Below are positions 1 to 7,033 of a stretch of 9,453 nt of DNA, piece by piece. A program made the translations under genes and the position numbers. The DNA lies in NCBI GenBank assembly GCA_012974475.1, contig JAAXQD010000104.1:1-9453 (forward strand), given 5' to 3'. Below the pieces are notes generated by a model. It was not told the DNA's origin, did not search any database, and worked only from the letters and a program-made list of their open reading frames with translations. Each line of letters begins with the position of its first letter. Position 1 is the stretch's first letter. The stretch comes from Desulfobacterales bacterium. Lineage in GTDB: Bacteria > Desulfobacterota > Desulfobacteria > Desulfobacterales > UBA11574.

Positions 1-55
1 GATATTAACAGTAAAAAAGAGAGTAATCAAGGGCTGTTTTTCCTTTTTTCGTTTC

Positions 56-84
56 TTGACTTTTAACCCCATGCGCGATAAATA
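56..84 (+). promoter_or_regulatory. Putative sigma-70 promoter upstream of kdsA
   Basis: TTGACT at 56-61 matches the -35 consensus TTGACA at five of six positions. Seventeen bases downstream is an AT-rich -10 candidate, TAAATA (79-84), inside GATAAATAT; this half is a poor match to TATAAT. The region before the -35 is A/T-rich with a run of T (38-49), which could act as an UP element or be the tail of an upstream terminator. Transcription would start near 91 and leave a leader of about 40 nt. It is the only gap before the gene block that looks promoter-like. No Shine-Dalgarno is visible before the kdsA ATG. Confidence 0.4.
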
Positions 85-132
85 TTTACCGATGGTTTCC
101 AAAATTTAAGAAAATTACAGCGACTAAAAACA

Positions 133-954
133 ATGAAAAATATCGTTAAAGCAGACAATATCTCAATCGGTCAGGGATCTCAGTTGGTTTTGATCTCAGG
201 TCCGTGTGTGATCGAAAATTATGAAATGACCTACCACATCGCGTCATTTCTCAAAGAATTGACCCAAAATTTGGATATTCCCTTTATTTTTAAAGCGTCT
301 TATGACAAAGCCAACCGGTCATCCATAAATTCCTTCAGGGGGCCCGGCTTGGCGGATGGACTTGATATCCTGGAACGTATCAAGACGGAACTTGGTATCA
401 CGGTCATTTCGGATGTTCACAGGATCAACGAAATCGAAGATGCAGCACGGGTTTTGGACATCATTCAAATCCCTGCTTTTTTATGTCGGCAAACCGATTT
501 TATTTTAAAAGTCGCTGAAACAGGAAAACCGATCAATGTTAAAAAAGGACAGTTTCTATCCCCGTGGGATGTTAAAAATATCGTGGACAAAGTGACGTCT
601 ACAGGAAACCGCCAGATTCTCCTCACAGAGAGGGGAACCATGTTCGGATACAACAACTTGGTGGTGGACTTCCGTGCCATAAAGATCATGCAGGATATGG
701 GTTGTCCGGTAATATTCGACGCAACGCACAGCATCCAGCTCCCCGGCGGGGCAGGTGCAAGTTCCGGGGGGCAGCGGGAATTTGCACCCACTCTGGCACG
801 TGCAGCCGTCGCCGCCGGAGCAGACGGCTTATTTATGGAAGTTCATCCGGAACCCGACAGAGCGCTTTGTGACGGGCCCAATTCATTAAATCTCGATACG
901 TTGGAGGAACTGCTTTCCCAGCTTATCGCAATCCGAAAGGCCATGGTTTTTTGA
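133..954 (+). CDS. kdsA: 3-deoxy-8-phosphooctulonate synthase (Kdo-8-phosphate synthase), metal-dependent type
   Basis: Cytoplasmic enzyme that condenses phosphoenolpyruvate with arabinose 5-phosphate to give Kdo 8-phosphate, the precursor of the Kdo sugar of the LPS inner core. The 273-residue length fits the family. Visible motifs are SGPCVIEN (22-29), KASYDKANRSS (54-64), TERGTMFG (165-172), DATHSIQLPGG (196-206) and FMEVHPEP (234-241). Cys25, His199, Glu236 and Asp247 keep exactly the spacing of the Aquifex metal ligands Cys11, His185, Glu222 and Asp233 (all offset by 14). This is therefore the metal-dependent class, not the E. coli type with Asn in place of Cys. The ATG at 133 has no clear ribosome binding site, but the N-terminus fits the family. 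kdsC follows after four bases, so the next step of the same pathway is co-transcribed. Confidence 0.97.
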   Translation: MKNIVKADNISIGQGSQLVLISGPCVIENYEMTYHIASFLKELTQNLDIPFIFKASYDKANRSSINSFRGPGLADGLDILERIKTELGITVISDVHRINEIEDAARVLDIIQIPAFLCRQTDFILKVAETGKPINVKKGQFLSPWDVKNIVDKVTSTGNRQILLTERGTMFGYNNLVVDFRAIKIMQDMGCPVIFDATHSIQLPGGAGASSGGQREFAPTLARAAVAAGADGLFMEVHPEPDRALCDGPNSLNLDTLEELLSQLIAIRKAMVF

Positions 955-958
955 GTCA

Positions 959-1483
959 ATGGTTTTAAATCGATTGGAACGCATAAAACTCCTGATTCTC
1001 GATATTGACGGCGTACTCACCGACGGCGGTATTGTCTATAACGATAACGCTGTCGAAACCAAGGTGTTCTGTGTAAAAGACGGACTGGGCATAAGACTCC
1101 TCATGGAAGCCGGAATCGACCTGTGTATCATCACCGGCAGACGTTCAGACGCACTGCACCACCGCTGTAAAAATCTTGGTATCGACCTTATTTTTGACGG
1201 TATCGACAATAAAGCCGCCATATTCGATCTTGTTTTAGATCGCACCGGTGTAAATGCTGAAGAAACGGCATTTGTCGGTGATGACTTGCCGGATTTAGCC
1301 TTGATGAAAAAGGTCGGGCTCTCCATTGCCGTTGCAGATGCTCACCAGACCGTTTTGGAAAACGCGGATATGGTTACATCGGCAAAAGGGGGAAAAGGGG
1401 CGGTCAGAGAAGTTTGTGAAACAATCTTAAAGGCTCGGGGATTCTGGGAAAACATCTTGGAACGCTATTTATCCCAACAATGA
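959..1483 (+). CDS. kdsC: 3-deoxy-D-manno-octulosonate 8-phosphate phosphatase (HAD family)
   Basis: Removes the phosphate from Kdo 8-phosphate, the product of the preceding gene, to release Kdo for CMP activation. This is a small HAD-superfamily phosphatase without a large cap domain; relatives are tetramers. The 174-residue length is typical. HAD motif I is LDIDGVLTDG, with Asp15 as nucleophile and Asp17 as acid/base. Motif II is IITGRRS with Thr59. The motif III lysine is probably Lys85 in GIDNKAAIF. Motif IV is FVGDDLPDLALM, with Asp108/Asp109 as magnesium ligands. The C-terminal GGKGAVREVCE segment is also typical of KdsC. It starts four bases after kdsA with no good Shine-Dalgarno, which suggests translational coupling. 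Its TGA stop lies inside a CAATGA hexamer that is repeated at the start of lptC. Confidence 0.95.
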   Translation: MVLNRLERIKLLILDIDGVLTDGGIVYNDNAVETKVFCVKDGLGIRLLMEAGIDLCIITGRRSDALHHRCKNLGIDLIFDGIDNKAAIFDLVLDRTGVNAEETAFVGDDLPDLALMKKVGLSIAVADAHQTVLENADMVTSAKGGKGAVREVCETILKARGFWENILERYLSQQ

Positions 1484-1634
1484 ATATTGGAGCTCTCTGG
1501 AGCCTCCCAAGGCGGGATTTCCGCCCCGGTCAAACAGAAAAAACAGATGGGGTTCACAGGGTAAACTTCGCTCCAACCCCGCTTAACGGGATCTTCGACA
1601 AGCTTGCGGGGAATGGGTTCGCCGTTGCAGTTCA
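1484..1634. repeat. Structured GC-rich spacer, candidate inserted repeat element
   Basis: This 151-bp gap is clearly more GC-rich than its flanks and full of inverted repeats. GGCGG (1511-1515) pairs with CCGCC (1521-1525). GGGGTT (1549-1554) pairs with AACCCC (1575-1580). CCCCGC (1577-1582) pairs with GCGGGG (1606-1611), and CCCG (1578-1581) with CGGG (1587-1590). The hexamer CAATGA occurs at both borders (1478-1483 and 1633-1638), as a target-site duplication would. No matching terminal inverted repeats were found and no promoter is evident. Being an insertion is an inference; an RNA regulatory leader for lptC is the main alternative. Confidence 0.5.
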
Positions 1635-2219
1635 ATGACAATTATAACCATGAACCATAAGAAGAAGTTAAAATTTTTTCTGATCTCAGTCATTTTTATT
1701 GCATTTGGGATCGTATCAGCGGTTTTTGTGGGATATCGCTACATTTCGGACAAAGAAGACAACCTTATTTCTAACATTCGGAGTAAAGCCAACATATCCA
1801 TAGGAAAGGCGCATCAAACAGCCACCCGAAACGGAATAACAGAGTGGAGCCTGGACGCCGCTTCGGTGGATTATATCAACGACAAAAATCAGGCAATTTT
1901 CCATGATCTGTCTGTAAAATTTTTTCTTAAAGATAAAACCAACGTTTATTTAAAAGCAGATCGAGGGATTTTAAATACAGATTCAAAAAACATGAAAATA
2001 TTCGGCAATGTTGTGGTGGAAAATGGCAGCTACCGGCTAAAATGCGACAATCTGTATTACAAACACAACGGACGGATGATCTATTCAGACACATCGGTTA
2101 GCATTACCGGAGATCTATTTAATCTTGTTGCCGACTCGATGTCGTTGGATTTAAATACAAACAGATCGATTTTTGAAGGAAAGGTGGAAGGAACTTTACG
2201 TGAGAGAATCACACTTTAA
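1635..2219 (+). CDS. lptC: LPS export system inner-membrane protein LptC
   Basis: Bitopic inner-membrane protein of the Lpt machine. Its periplasmic beta-jellyroll takes LPS from LptB2FG and passes it to LptA. The protein has 194 residues, similar to E. coli LptC. A lysine-rich N-terminus (KKKLK, 9-13) precedes one hydrophobic transmembrane segment (about 14-34), followed by a periplasmic domain rich in alternating strands such as IFGNVVVENGSYRLKCDNL (the LptC/DUF1239 pattern). Two in-frame ATGs, at 1635 and 1650, both lack a good Shine-Dalgarno. The first is preferred because removal of the upstream spacer would make it overlap the kdsC stop as ATGA. The gene overlaps lptA by 20 bases. Identity rests on topology and neighbours more than on sharp motifs, since the family is poorly conserved. 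Confidence 0.88.
   Translation: MTIITMNHKKKLKFFLISVIFIAFGIVSAVFVGYRYISDKEDNLISNIRSKANISIGKAHQTATRNGITEWSLDAASVDYINDKNQAIFHDLSVKFFLKDKTNVYLKADRGILNTDSKNMKIFGNVVVENGSYRLKCDNLYYKHNGRMIYSDTSVSITGDLFNLVADSMSLDLNTNRSIFEGKVEGTLRERITL
2186..2192 (+). promoter_or_regulatory. Ribosome binding site that fixes the lptA start
   Basis: GGAAGGA lies seven bases before the GTG at 2200, inside the end of lptC. It identifies GTG 2200 as the lptA start in preference to the in-frame TTG at 2173, which has no such site and would put nine extra residues before the signal peptide. Confidence 0.7.
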
Positions 2220-2781
2220 ACGTAATTATCCCCGGACTTTGGGCTTTTGGGCCGTAATTTTTCTCCTGGCTGCCAGCACGGCCATTTCGTCGGCACATGC
2301 TGAGGATACATCGGGCAATCCAGATACAACAGGCCCTAAAAACAATGAAAAAATTTACATTACGGCAGACAAACTGATCTCTGACAACACGGCCGGCTAT
2401 GCCGAATTTATTGGGAATGTCAGGGCAAACCAGGGTGAGACTGTGATCACGGCTGACAGACTCAAAATTTTTTATAAAAAACATTTGGCCGACAAAAACA
2501 AACCGGTTGTCGGCAAGGAATCGATTCATCAAATCGTTGCCAATGGCAACGTCAAGATAAAATTTGACAACAGGGTTGCAGAAAGCCAGCAGGCCGTATA
2601 CAATACAGAGACAAGCGTGGTAGTCCTGTCAGGTGCCGACTCAAAGATCATCAGCGGAAATGACACCATTTCCGGTGAAAAAATTACATTTTACAGAACA
2701 GATGGACGCATTGCCGTTGAAGGTGGACATAAAGAGCGTGTGGAAGCCGTGTTTTTTGCCGGAGAAAAGGGTTTGAAATAA
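2200..2781 (+). CDS. lptA: LPS transport periplasmic protein LptA (OstA-like)
   Basis: Periplasmic bridge protein. LptA monomers stack head to tail between LptC and outer-membrane LptD and shield the lipid A acyl chains in a beta-jellyroll groove. From GTG 2200 the protein has 193 residues. It begins with a signal peptide: basic residues around 7-12, hydrophobic core AVIFLLAAS (18-26), and a good cleavage site after A32-H33-A34. The mature part shows the OstA pattern of repeated strands: IYITADKLI, AEFIGNVRANQGETVITAD, IVANGNVKIKF and ISGEKITFYR. The start overlaps the end of lptC by 20 bases and the stop abuts the TTG start of lptB, so the three genes are tightly coupled. An upstream TTG (2173) is in frame but less likely. 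Confidence 0.92.
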   Translation: MRESHFKRNYPRTLGFWAVIFLLAASTAISSAHAEDTSGNPDTTGPKNNEKIYITADKLISDNTAGYAEFIGNVRANQGETVITADRLKIFYKKHLADKNKPVVGKESIHQIVANGNVKIKFDNRVAESQQAVYNTETSVVVLSGADSKIISGNDTISGEKITFYRTDGRIAVEGGHKERVEAVFFAGEKGLK

Positions 2782-3504
2782 TTGACGACATTGTCACTTA
2801 AAGACTTGGTTAAGATGTATAATGGAAGACAGGTTGTGAATTCCGTCAGCATGAAAATAAAAAACAGCCGTGTCGTGGGACTTCTTGGCCCGAACGGCGC
2901 AGGCAAAACCACCACCTTTTATATGACCGTCGGCATGATAAAGCCGGATAGCGGACAGGTTATTTTCGATGATGAAGATATCACCAGCTTCCCCATGTAT
3001 CTGAGGGCGCGAAAAGGCATAGGCTATCTCCCCCAGGAGACGTCGACTTTTAGAAAACTGACGGTCGAACAAAATATAATGGCAATTCTTGAAACACTAT
3101 CCATCTCAAAATCGGATCAAGAAGAGCGGGCAAATTTGCTCCTTGACGAACTCGGAATAACGCATCTGAAGAACCAAAAGGCAAACTTGCTTTCAGGCGG
3201 GGAACGGAGGCGTCTCGAAATAACACGCGCCCTGGCCACGAACCCCTCGTTTATTCTTCTGGATGAACCTTTTGCAGGTATTGACCCCCTGGCGGTCATT
3301 GACATAAAAAAAATTATTCGACATTTAAAGAATAGAGGCATCGGCATCCTTATCTCCGATCACAATGTAAGAGAAACTCTTGAAGTTTGTGACGAAGCAT
3401 ATATATTAAACGACGGCAGGGTCATTGAATCCGGCCCCCCTGAAAAAATAGCCTCGAGCGAAACCGCTCGACGGATATACCTAGGAGACGAGTTTAAATT
3501 ATAA
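2782..3504 (+). CDS. lptB: LPS export ABC transporter ATP-binding protein LptB
   Basis: Cytoplasmic ATPase that works as a dimer with LptF and LptG to extract LPS from the inner membrane. The 240-residue length matches E. coli LptB (241). All nucleotide-binding elements are present: Walker A GPNGAGKT (36-43, Lys42), Q-loop Gln85 in YLPQETSTF, signature LSGGERRRLEI (137-147), Walker B FILLDEP (157-163) with catalytic Glu162, and switch His194 in ISDHNV. The start is TTG, directly after the lptA stop. It is chosen because the N-terminus TTLSLKDLVKMYNGRQVV aligns with known LptB proteins, whereas the next ATG (2815) would cut off the first strand. A modest GGAGAAAAGG lies just upstream (2761-2770). 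lptF and lptG are not in the window, as is usual. Confidence 0.97.
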   Translation: MTTLSLKDLVKMYNGRQVVNSVSMKIKNSRVVGLLGPNGAGKTTTFYMTVGMIKPDSGQVIFDDEDITSFPMYLRARKGIGYLPQETSTFRKLTVEQNIMAILETLSISKSDQEERANLLLDELGITHLKNQKANLLSGGERRRLEITRALATNPSFILLDEPFAGIDPLAVIDIKKIIRHLKNRGIGILISDHNVRETLEVCDEAYILNDGRVIESGPPEKIASSETARRIYLGDEFKL

Positions 3505-3505
3505 A

Positions 3506-4942
3506 ATGGCCCTTGAACTTAGACAACAGCTGAGATTAACGCAGCAACTCATCATGACCCCGCAGCTTCAGATGGCGATCAAGCTTCTGCAACTGTCGCG
3601 GCTTGAACTTCTGAATACCATCCGGCAGGAGCTCGAGGAGAATCCCACATTGGAAGAGGAAGTCCAGGACCTTGATGATGAAGAACCGCTTGTTGAACGC
3701 CCTGAGAAAAAATCCACCGAATCGTCCGAAACCAAAGAAATCACGGTGGAAGAAAAAATCCGGGACGACATCGACTGGAACAATTATATCGATGAATACA
3801 ATTCCTCGGGAAAAACCCATTTCGAAGCTGAAAGAAGAGATACGCCGAATTTCGAATCGTTTGTGGCCCGCAAACAATCCCTGCGTGAACATCTGCTTTG
3901 GCAGCTCCTTATGACATCTCCCGAACATACGGAAAAAAATGTCGGGAATTGTATCGTCGGCAACCTGAATAAAAACGGGTATCTGGATGCCACGATAGAA
4001 GACCTCGCCATGATGAGCGGCGCCGACCCAGAAAAGATCGAACAAGTTCTATCCCTATTTCAAACATTTGATCCCATCGGTGTGTGCGCAAGAGATCTCA
4101 GTGAATGCTTACTTATACAGGCACGGTATTTTGATCTGGACAACACCATCATAACCGAGATCATCCAAAACCATCTCAATCATCTTGAAAATAAGAATTA
4201 TAAGGCTATCGCCAAATCTTTAAAAGTATCCATCGAAGATATTATTGCTTCCGTTAAAGTTATCCAAAGTTTAGAGCCAAGACCCGGCAGGCAATTCACC
4301 GACGAAGAAGCCCAATACATCAACCCCGATGTTTTTGTACATAAACTGGACGATGAATTTATAATCCTGGTCAACGATGACGGGATGCCGAAACTGCGTG
4401 TTACCAATTTTTATAAAAGTGCCATTAAGGATGACAGAAACTTTTCCGAAGATGCAAAGGACTATATACAGGAAAAAATGCGTTCCGCAACTTGGTTGAT
4501 CCGGAGCATTCACCAACGTCAAAAAACCATCTATAAAGTGATGGAAAGTATACTGAAATTCCAGCTGAATTTTTTTGAAAAGGGGATCGCACACTTGAAA
4601 CCCATGGTATTGAGAGATGTCGCGGAAGATATCGGCATGCATGAATCAACCATCAGCAGGGTGACCACCAACAAGTATGTCCATACCCCCCGGGGTATTT
4701 TTGAATTGAAATATTTTTTTAACAGTTCTATTCAGCGCGTCCATGGCGAAGCCATCGCCTCTGCCAGTGTACAAGAAAAAATAAGACTGATCATCGAAGA
4801 TGAAGATTCAAAAAAACCCTACAGCGATGATAAAATCTCGAAACTGTTGAAGGAGGCAAATATTAATATCGCTCGGAGAACCGTAGCCAAATACCGTGAA
4901 ATGATGAGAGTATTACCATCGAACAAACGCAAACAATTTTAG
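3506..4942 (+). CDS. rpoN: RNA polymerase sigma-54 factor
   Basis: Alternative sigma factor that directs RNA polymerase to -24/-12 promoters and needs an AAA+ activator to open them. Region I is the glutamine- and leucine-rich N-terminus (about 1-50: LRQQLRLTQQLIMTPQLQ onward), the target of activators. An acidic region II follows (about 50-115), then the core-binding domain (about 120-330). The helix-turn-helix LRDVAEDIGMHESTISRV lies at about 369-386, and the RpoN box ARRTVAKYRE, which reads the -24 element, at 456-465. The 478-residue length is normal. The gene starts one base after the lptB stop; the nearest Shine-Dalgarno-like AGGAG (3483-3487) is 18 bases upstream, so coupling to lptB is likely. 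No clear -24/-12 sites were found in this window, so its targets lie elsewhere. Confidence 0.98.
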   Translation: MALELRQQLRLTQQLIMTPQLQMAIKLLQLSRLELLNTIRQELEENPTLEEEVQDLDDEEPLVERPEKKSTESSETKEITVEEKIRDDIDWNNYIDEYNSSGKTHFEAERRDTPNFESFVARKQSLREHLLWQLLMTSPEHTEKNVGNCIVGNLNKNGYLDATIEDLAMMSGADPEKIEQVLSLFQTFDPIGVCARDLSECLLIQARYFDLDNTIITEIIQNHLNHLENKNYKAIAKSLKVSIEDIIASVKVIQSLEPRPGRQFTDEEAQYINPDVFVHKLDDEFIILVNDDGMPKLRVTNFYKSAIKDDRNFSEDAKDYIQEKMRSATWLIRSIHQRQKTIYKVMESILKFQLNFFEKGIAHLKPMVLRDVAEDIGMHESTISRVTTNKYVHTPRGIFELKYFFNSSIQRVHGEAIASASVQEKIRLIIEDEDSKKPYSDDKISKLLKEANINIARRTVAKYREMMRVLPSNKRKQF

Positions 4943-4955
4943 GGAGATTTTAGGT

Positions 4956-5489
4956 ATGCATACATCGGTAACATTTAAAAATCTTGATTCCTCTGAAAAT
5001 TTAAAATCATATGTTGGAGACAAACTCGACCGTTTTGATAAATATCTCTACAATCCTGCCGAAGCGAATGTCGTGCTTTCGGTTGAAAAGTTTCGCCACA
5101 TGGCGGAAATCAACATCATCGGCGACAGACTCAACATTTATGGCAAAGAAGCAACCGACGACATGTACTCCGCCATCAATATGGTTCTGGACAAACTCGA
5201 AACACAGATCAAGAAATACAAACAAAAAAACCGGCAACATCGGAGTGGCTCGAAATCCAGAACAAAGGATATGCTTACAGAAGACACGCTTCATTCGGAA
5301 GACGAAGCCACAAGAAACATTATTGTCAGAAATATCGACTATAAACCCATGGATGTGGAAGAAGCGGTTATGCAGATGGACCTTGTAAACGACAATTTTC
5401 TGGTTTTCACAAATGCCAGGACCGATCAGGTCAACGTTCTTTATCGGCGAAAAAATGACGATTACGGCCTGATTCAACCCAGCAACTAA
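4956..5489 (+). CDS. hpf: Ribosome hibernation promoting factor, long form
   Basis: Binds the 30S decoding site of idle ribosomes and drives their pairing into inactive 100S dimers. The protein has 177 residues, against about 95 for the short E. coli HPF. Residues 1-95 form the ribosome-binding domain (beta-alpha-beta-beta-beta-alpha pattern, with VTFKNLDSSENLKSYVGDKL and a basic KKYKQKNRQHR end). Residues 96-118 are a polar linker. Residues 120-177 form the dimerisation domain, with the signature KPMDVEEAVMQMDLV, then FLVFTNARTDQVNVLYRR and a DYGLIQP end. This is the long-HPF type, which dimerises ribosomes without a separate RMF. AGGGAG (4941-4946), overlapping the rpoN stop, is a good ribosome binding site nine bases before ATG. 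Position just after rpoN is the usual one. Confidence 0.95.
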   Translation: MHTSVTFKNLDSSENLKSYVGDKLDRFDKYLYNPAEANVVLSVEKFRHMAEINIIGDRLNIYGKEATDDMYSAINMVLDKLETQIKKYKQKNRQHRSGSKSRTKDMLTEDTLHSEDEATRNIIVRNIDYKPMDVEEAVMQMDLVNDNFLVFTNARTDQVNVLYRRKNDDYGLIQPSN

Positions 5490-5505
5490 CCCCGGGTTCC
5501 TCATA

Positions 5506-5967
5506 ATGAAAATTCTTGATGTTTTACTGAAAGAAGCCATTCTTCCTGATTTGAACGCCAATGATAAAAAAGGGGTTCTCGAAGAACTTGTTACACCTGT
5601 AGCCCGTATTGCCGATATAAACCATGATTATCTCGTTAAAGTACTCATGGAACGGGAACGGCTCGGAAGTACCGGAATTGGTGAAGGAATCGGGATCCCC
5701 CATGGGAAAGTCAAGGGTCTGGAATCGCTGGTTCTCGGTTTTGGTCTCAGCAAAAAAGGCGTCGACTTCGATTCCATGGACGGACAGCCCGCCCACATCT
5801 TTTTCCTTTTATTAACGCCGGAAAATTCGACAGGACTTCATTTAAAGCTTCTCGCTCGAATTTCCAGAATTTTGAAAAATGAGCCTTTCAAACAAAGGTT
5901 GTTGCATGCCACAAACCGAGATGAAATCTATTCCATCATCGAAGAAGAGGAGGAAGAAGAATTTTAG
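5506..5967 (+). CDS. ptsN: PTS-Ntr EIIA component (EIIA-Ntr)
   Basis: Regulatory phosphoprotein of the nitrogen PTS branch. In studied proteobacteria it takes phosphate from an HPr-like carrier and controls targets such as potassium transport and sensor kinases instead of moving sugar. The 153-residue length and fold pattern fit the PTS EIIA type-2 (fructose/mannitol) family. The core motif STGIGEGIGIPHGK carries the phosphorylatable His66, and MERERLGST before it is typical of PtsN. The extreme C-terminus is a run of glutamates (IIEEEEEEEF), an acidic tail whose role is unknown. The ATG at 5506 lies 16 bases after hpf without a recognisable Shine-Dalgarno, so reinitiation or coupling is likely. 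Its place between hpf and rapZ is the E. coli arrangement. Confidence 0.94.
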   Translation: MKILDVLLKEAILPDLNANDKKGVLEELVTPVARIADINHDYLVKVLMERERLGSTGIGEGIGIPHGKVKGLESLVLGFGLSKKGVDFDSMDGQPAHIFFLLLTPENSTGLHLKLLARISRILKNEPFKQRLLHATNRDEIYSIIEEEEEEEF

Positions 5968-5986
5968 AACCGAACATTGATTAACA

Positions 5987-6850
5987 GTGAAAAAGTTGAA
6001 AATAATTATTATTACAGGGCGTTCTGGCTCTGGGAAGAGTACTGCAATTGCAGCGTTTGAAGATGTGGGCTACTATTGTGTCGACAACATGCCGGTAGCA
6101 CTTCTTCCCAAATTTTTGGAATTGCCGATTAAAAGCAACTCTGAAATAGCGGGGCTCGCATTTGTGATGGACCTGAGAGAAAAAAGTTTTCTCTCCAGGT
6201 ATTCATTGATCTTTGAATCTCTAAAGAAAAAAGGACATCAGTTCGAAATCCTTTTTCTGGATGCCGACGAAAAAACTCTGCTGAAGCGTTACAGCCAAAC
6301 ACGAAGACACCACCCCCTTTCGCAAGACAAAAGCCTTTTGGAGGGAATCCGTACTGAACAACAACAGTTAAAAGATCTAAAAATCGCCGCCGATAAAATT
6401 ATTAACACTTCCCATTACAATGTCCACGAGCTGAAATCTGTTATCAGTGACCTCGCGCATAAGAGTAAATACTTTGCGCCCATGAAGATTAATATCTTGT
6501 CGTTCGGTTTCAAATACGGTATCCCCCACGATGCAGATCTGATCATGGATGTTCGGTTTCTCTTAAATCCGTACTTCGTTCCTGAACTCAAAAACCTGGA
6601 CGGGAAAAACGAAAGCGTTAAAAATTTTGTCTTGGGCAACGATGAAGCCCGAAGATTCTTAAAAAAATATCTGGATTTGCTTGACTATTTAATTCCGATG
6701 TACGAAAAGGAAGGCAAAGCTTATCTAACCATTGCAGTGGGTTGTACCGGAGGCCGACATCGCTCTGTTACCATTTCAGAAGCCGTATTCGAACATATAA
6801 AAAAACCAGGCATGCAGATTATAATCACACATCGTGACATTGATCTGTAG
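5987..6850 (+). CDS. rapZ: RNase adapter / nucleotide-binding protein RapZ (YvcJ-like)
   Basis: P-loop protein of the RapZ/YvcJ family. In E. coli it senses glucosamine-6-phosphate and guides RNase E to the small RNA GlmZ; in Bacillus, YvcJ is a nucleotide hydrolase. The 287-residue length is normal. The N-terminal kinase-like domain has Walker A GRSGSGKS (11-18), CVDNMP (31-36) and FLDADEKTLLKRYSQTRR. The C-terminal domain has SFGFKYGIP (172-180), DVRFLLNPYF (188-197), GCTGGRHRS (252-260) and THRDI (281-285). Two details look more like YvcJ than E. coli RapZ: Tyr196 where E. coli has His190, and a C-terminus ending at THRDIDL without the basic KRK tail used for sRNA binding. The start is GTG 5987 with no good Shine-Dalgarno; TTG 5996 is an alternative. 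The last base of the stop codon is the first base of the downstream inverted repeat. Confidence 0.94.
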   Translation: MKKLKIIIITGRSGSGKSTAIAAFEDVGYYCVDNMPVALLPKFLELPIKSNSEIAGLAFVMDLREKSFLSRYSLIFESLKKKGHQFEILFLDADEKTLLKRYSQTRRHHPLSQDKSLLEGIRTEQQQLKDLKIAADKIINTSHYNVHELKSVISDLAHKSKYFAPMKINILSFGFKYGIPHDADLIMDVRFLLNPYFVPELKNLDGKNESVKNFVLGNDEARRFLKKYLDLLDYLIPMYEKEGKAYLTIAVGCTGGRHRSVTISEAVFEHIKKPGMQIIITHRDIDL

Positions 6851-7033
6851 AGACCTTTGAAAAATGTTCATTTTTGCCTGCCCAGTTAAATTCGCATTTA
6901 ATATTTAACCGGGGTTCAAGTTCAAGAAAGGCGAAAATTTTAACCACAGGAATACATTGAGTATTTCGAGGATTACAATTTGAGACTGACGCAGAAATTG
7001 GGCAAAAGGTGTGTTTTGCAACGGTCTCATGTA
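6846..7033. repeat. Candidate target-site duplication TGTA flanking the MITE-like element
   Basis: TGTA occurs at 6846-6849 and 7030-7033, immediately outside the GAGACC...GGTCTCA element. Removing one copy with the element joins the rapZ stop TAG to AAAGGGAATT and then the EIIA ATG, a compact operon junction. A TA duplication (6848-6849, 7032-7033), as made by IS630/Tc1-type transposases, would give the same empty site. Four bases alone are weak evidence; the sensible reconstructed junction adds most of the weight. Confidence 0.5.
6850..7029. mobile_element. MITE-like palindromic element between rapZ and the EIIA gene
   Basis: The 180-bp segment has imperfect terminal inverted repeats of about 29 bp. 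The left end begins GAGACCTTTGAAAAA (from 6850) and the right end, read on the minus strand from 7028, begins GAGACCGTTGCAAAA; both continue into TTTTGCC, about 21 of 29 positions matching. A second inverted repeat lies inside: AATTTTAACC (6936-6945) against GGATTACAATT (6970-6980), and GAATAC (6950-6955) against GTATTTC (6961-6967) around the loop ATTGA. The flanks carry TGTA on both sides (6846-6849 and 7030-7033). There is no transposase or convincing ORF inside, so it would be non-autonomous. A transcript would fold into a long hairpin between the two genes. Confidence 0.75.

Noticed and set aside
7..49. Possible intrinsic terminator of an upstream gene: AACAG (7-11) with CTGTT (34-38), then a T-rich run
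   Set aside because: The stem is only 5 bp with a 22-base loop. The T-run is noted only as context for the kdsA promoter.
1465..1641. Open frame of 58 codons on the minus strand across the kdsC-lptC spacer, with protein-like composition
   Set aside because: It has no ATG or ribosome binding site and runs antisense into kdsC. It is more likely a by-product of a GC-rich repeat, though it could be a fragment of a gene carried in with it.
1643..1648. TATAAC as a -10 element for lptC
   Set aside because: There is no -35 at 16-18 bp spacing, and it lies within the predicted start of the lptC coding region.
2173..2199. TTG start for lptA nine codons upstream
   Set aside because: It has no ribosome binding site and would put charged residues before the signal peptide. 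GTG 2200 has GGAAGGA at the right distance.
3536..4045. 169-codon minus-strand ORF opposite rpoN
   Set aside because: It is antisense to conserved sigma-54 region I and the core-binding domain, and its phenylalanine/arginine-rich composition is typical of a shadow frame.
5488..5501. AACCCCGGGTT palindrome between hpf and ptsN as a terminator or operator
   Set aside because: The stem is 5 bp with a one-base centre, too short to form a hairpin, and no T-run follows.
5007..5561. 184-codon minus-strand ORF opposite hpf
   Set aside because: It is antisense to a well-supported gene, has no recognisable motif, and spans the hpf-ptsN junction. It is a shadow of + strand codon bias.
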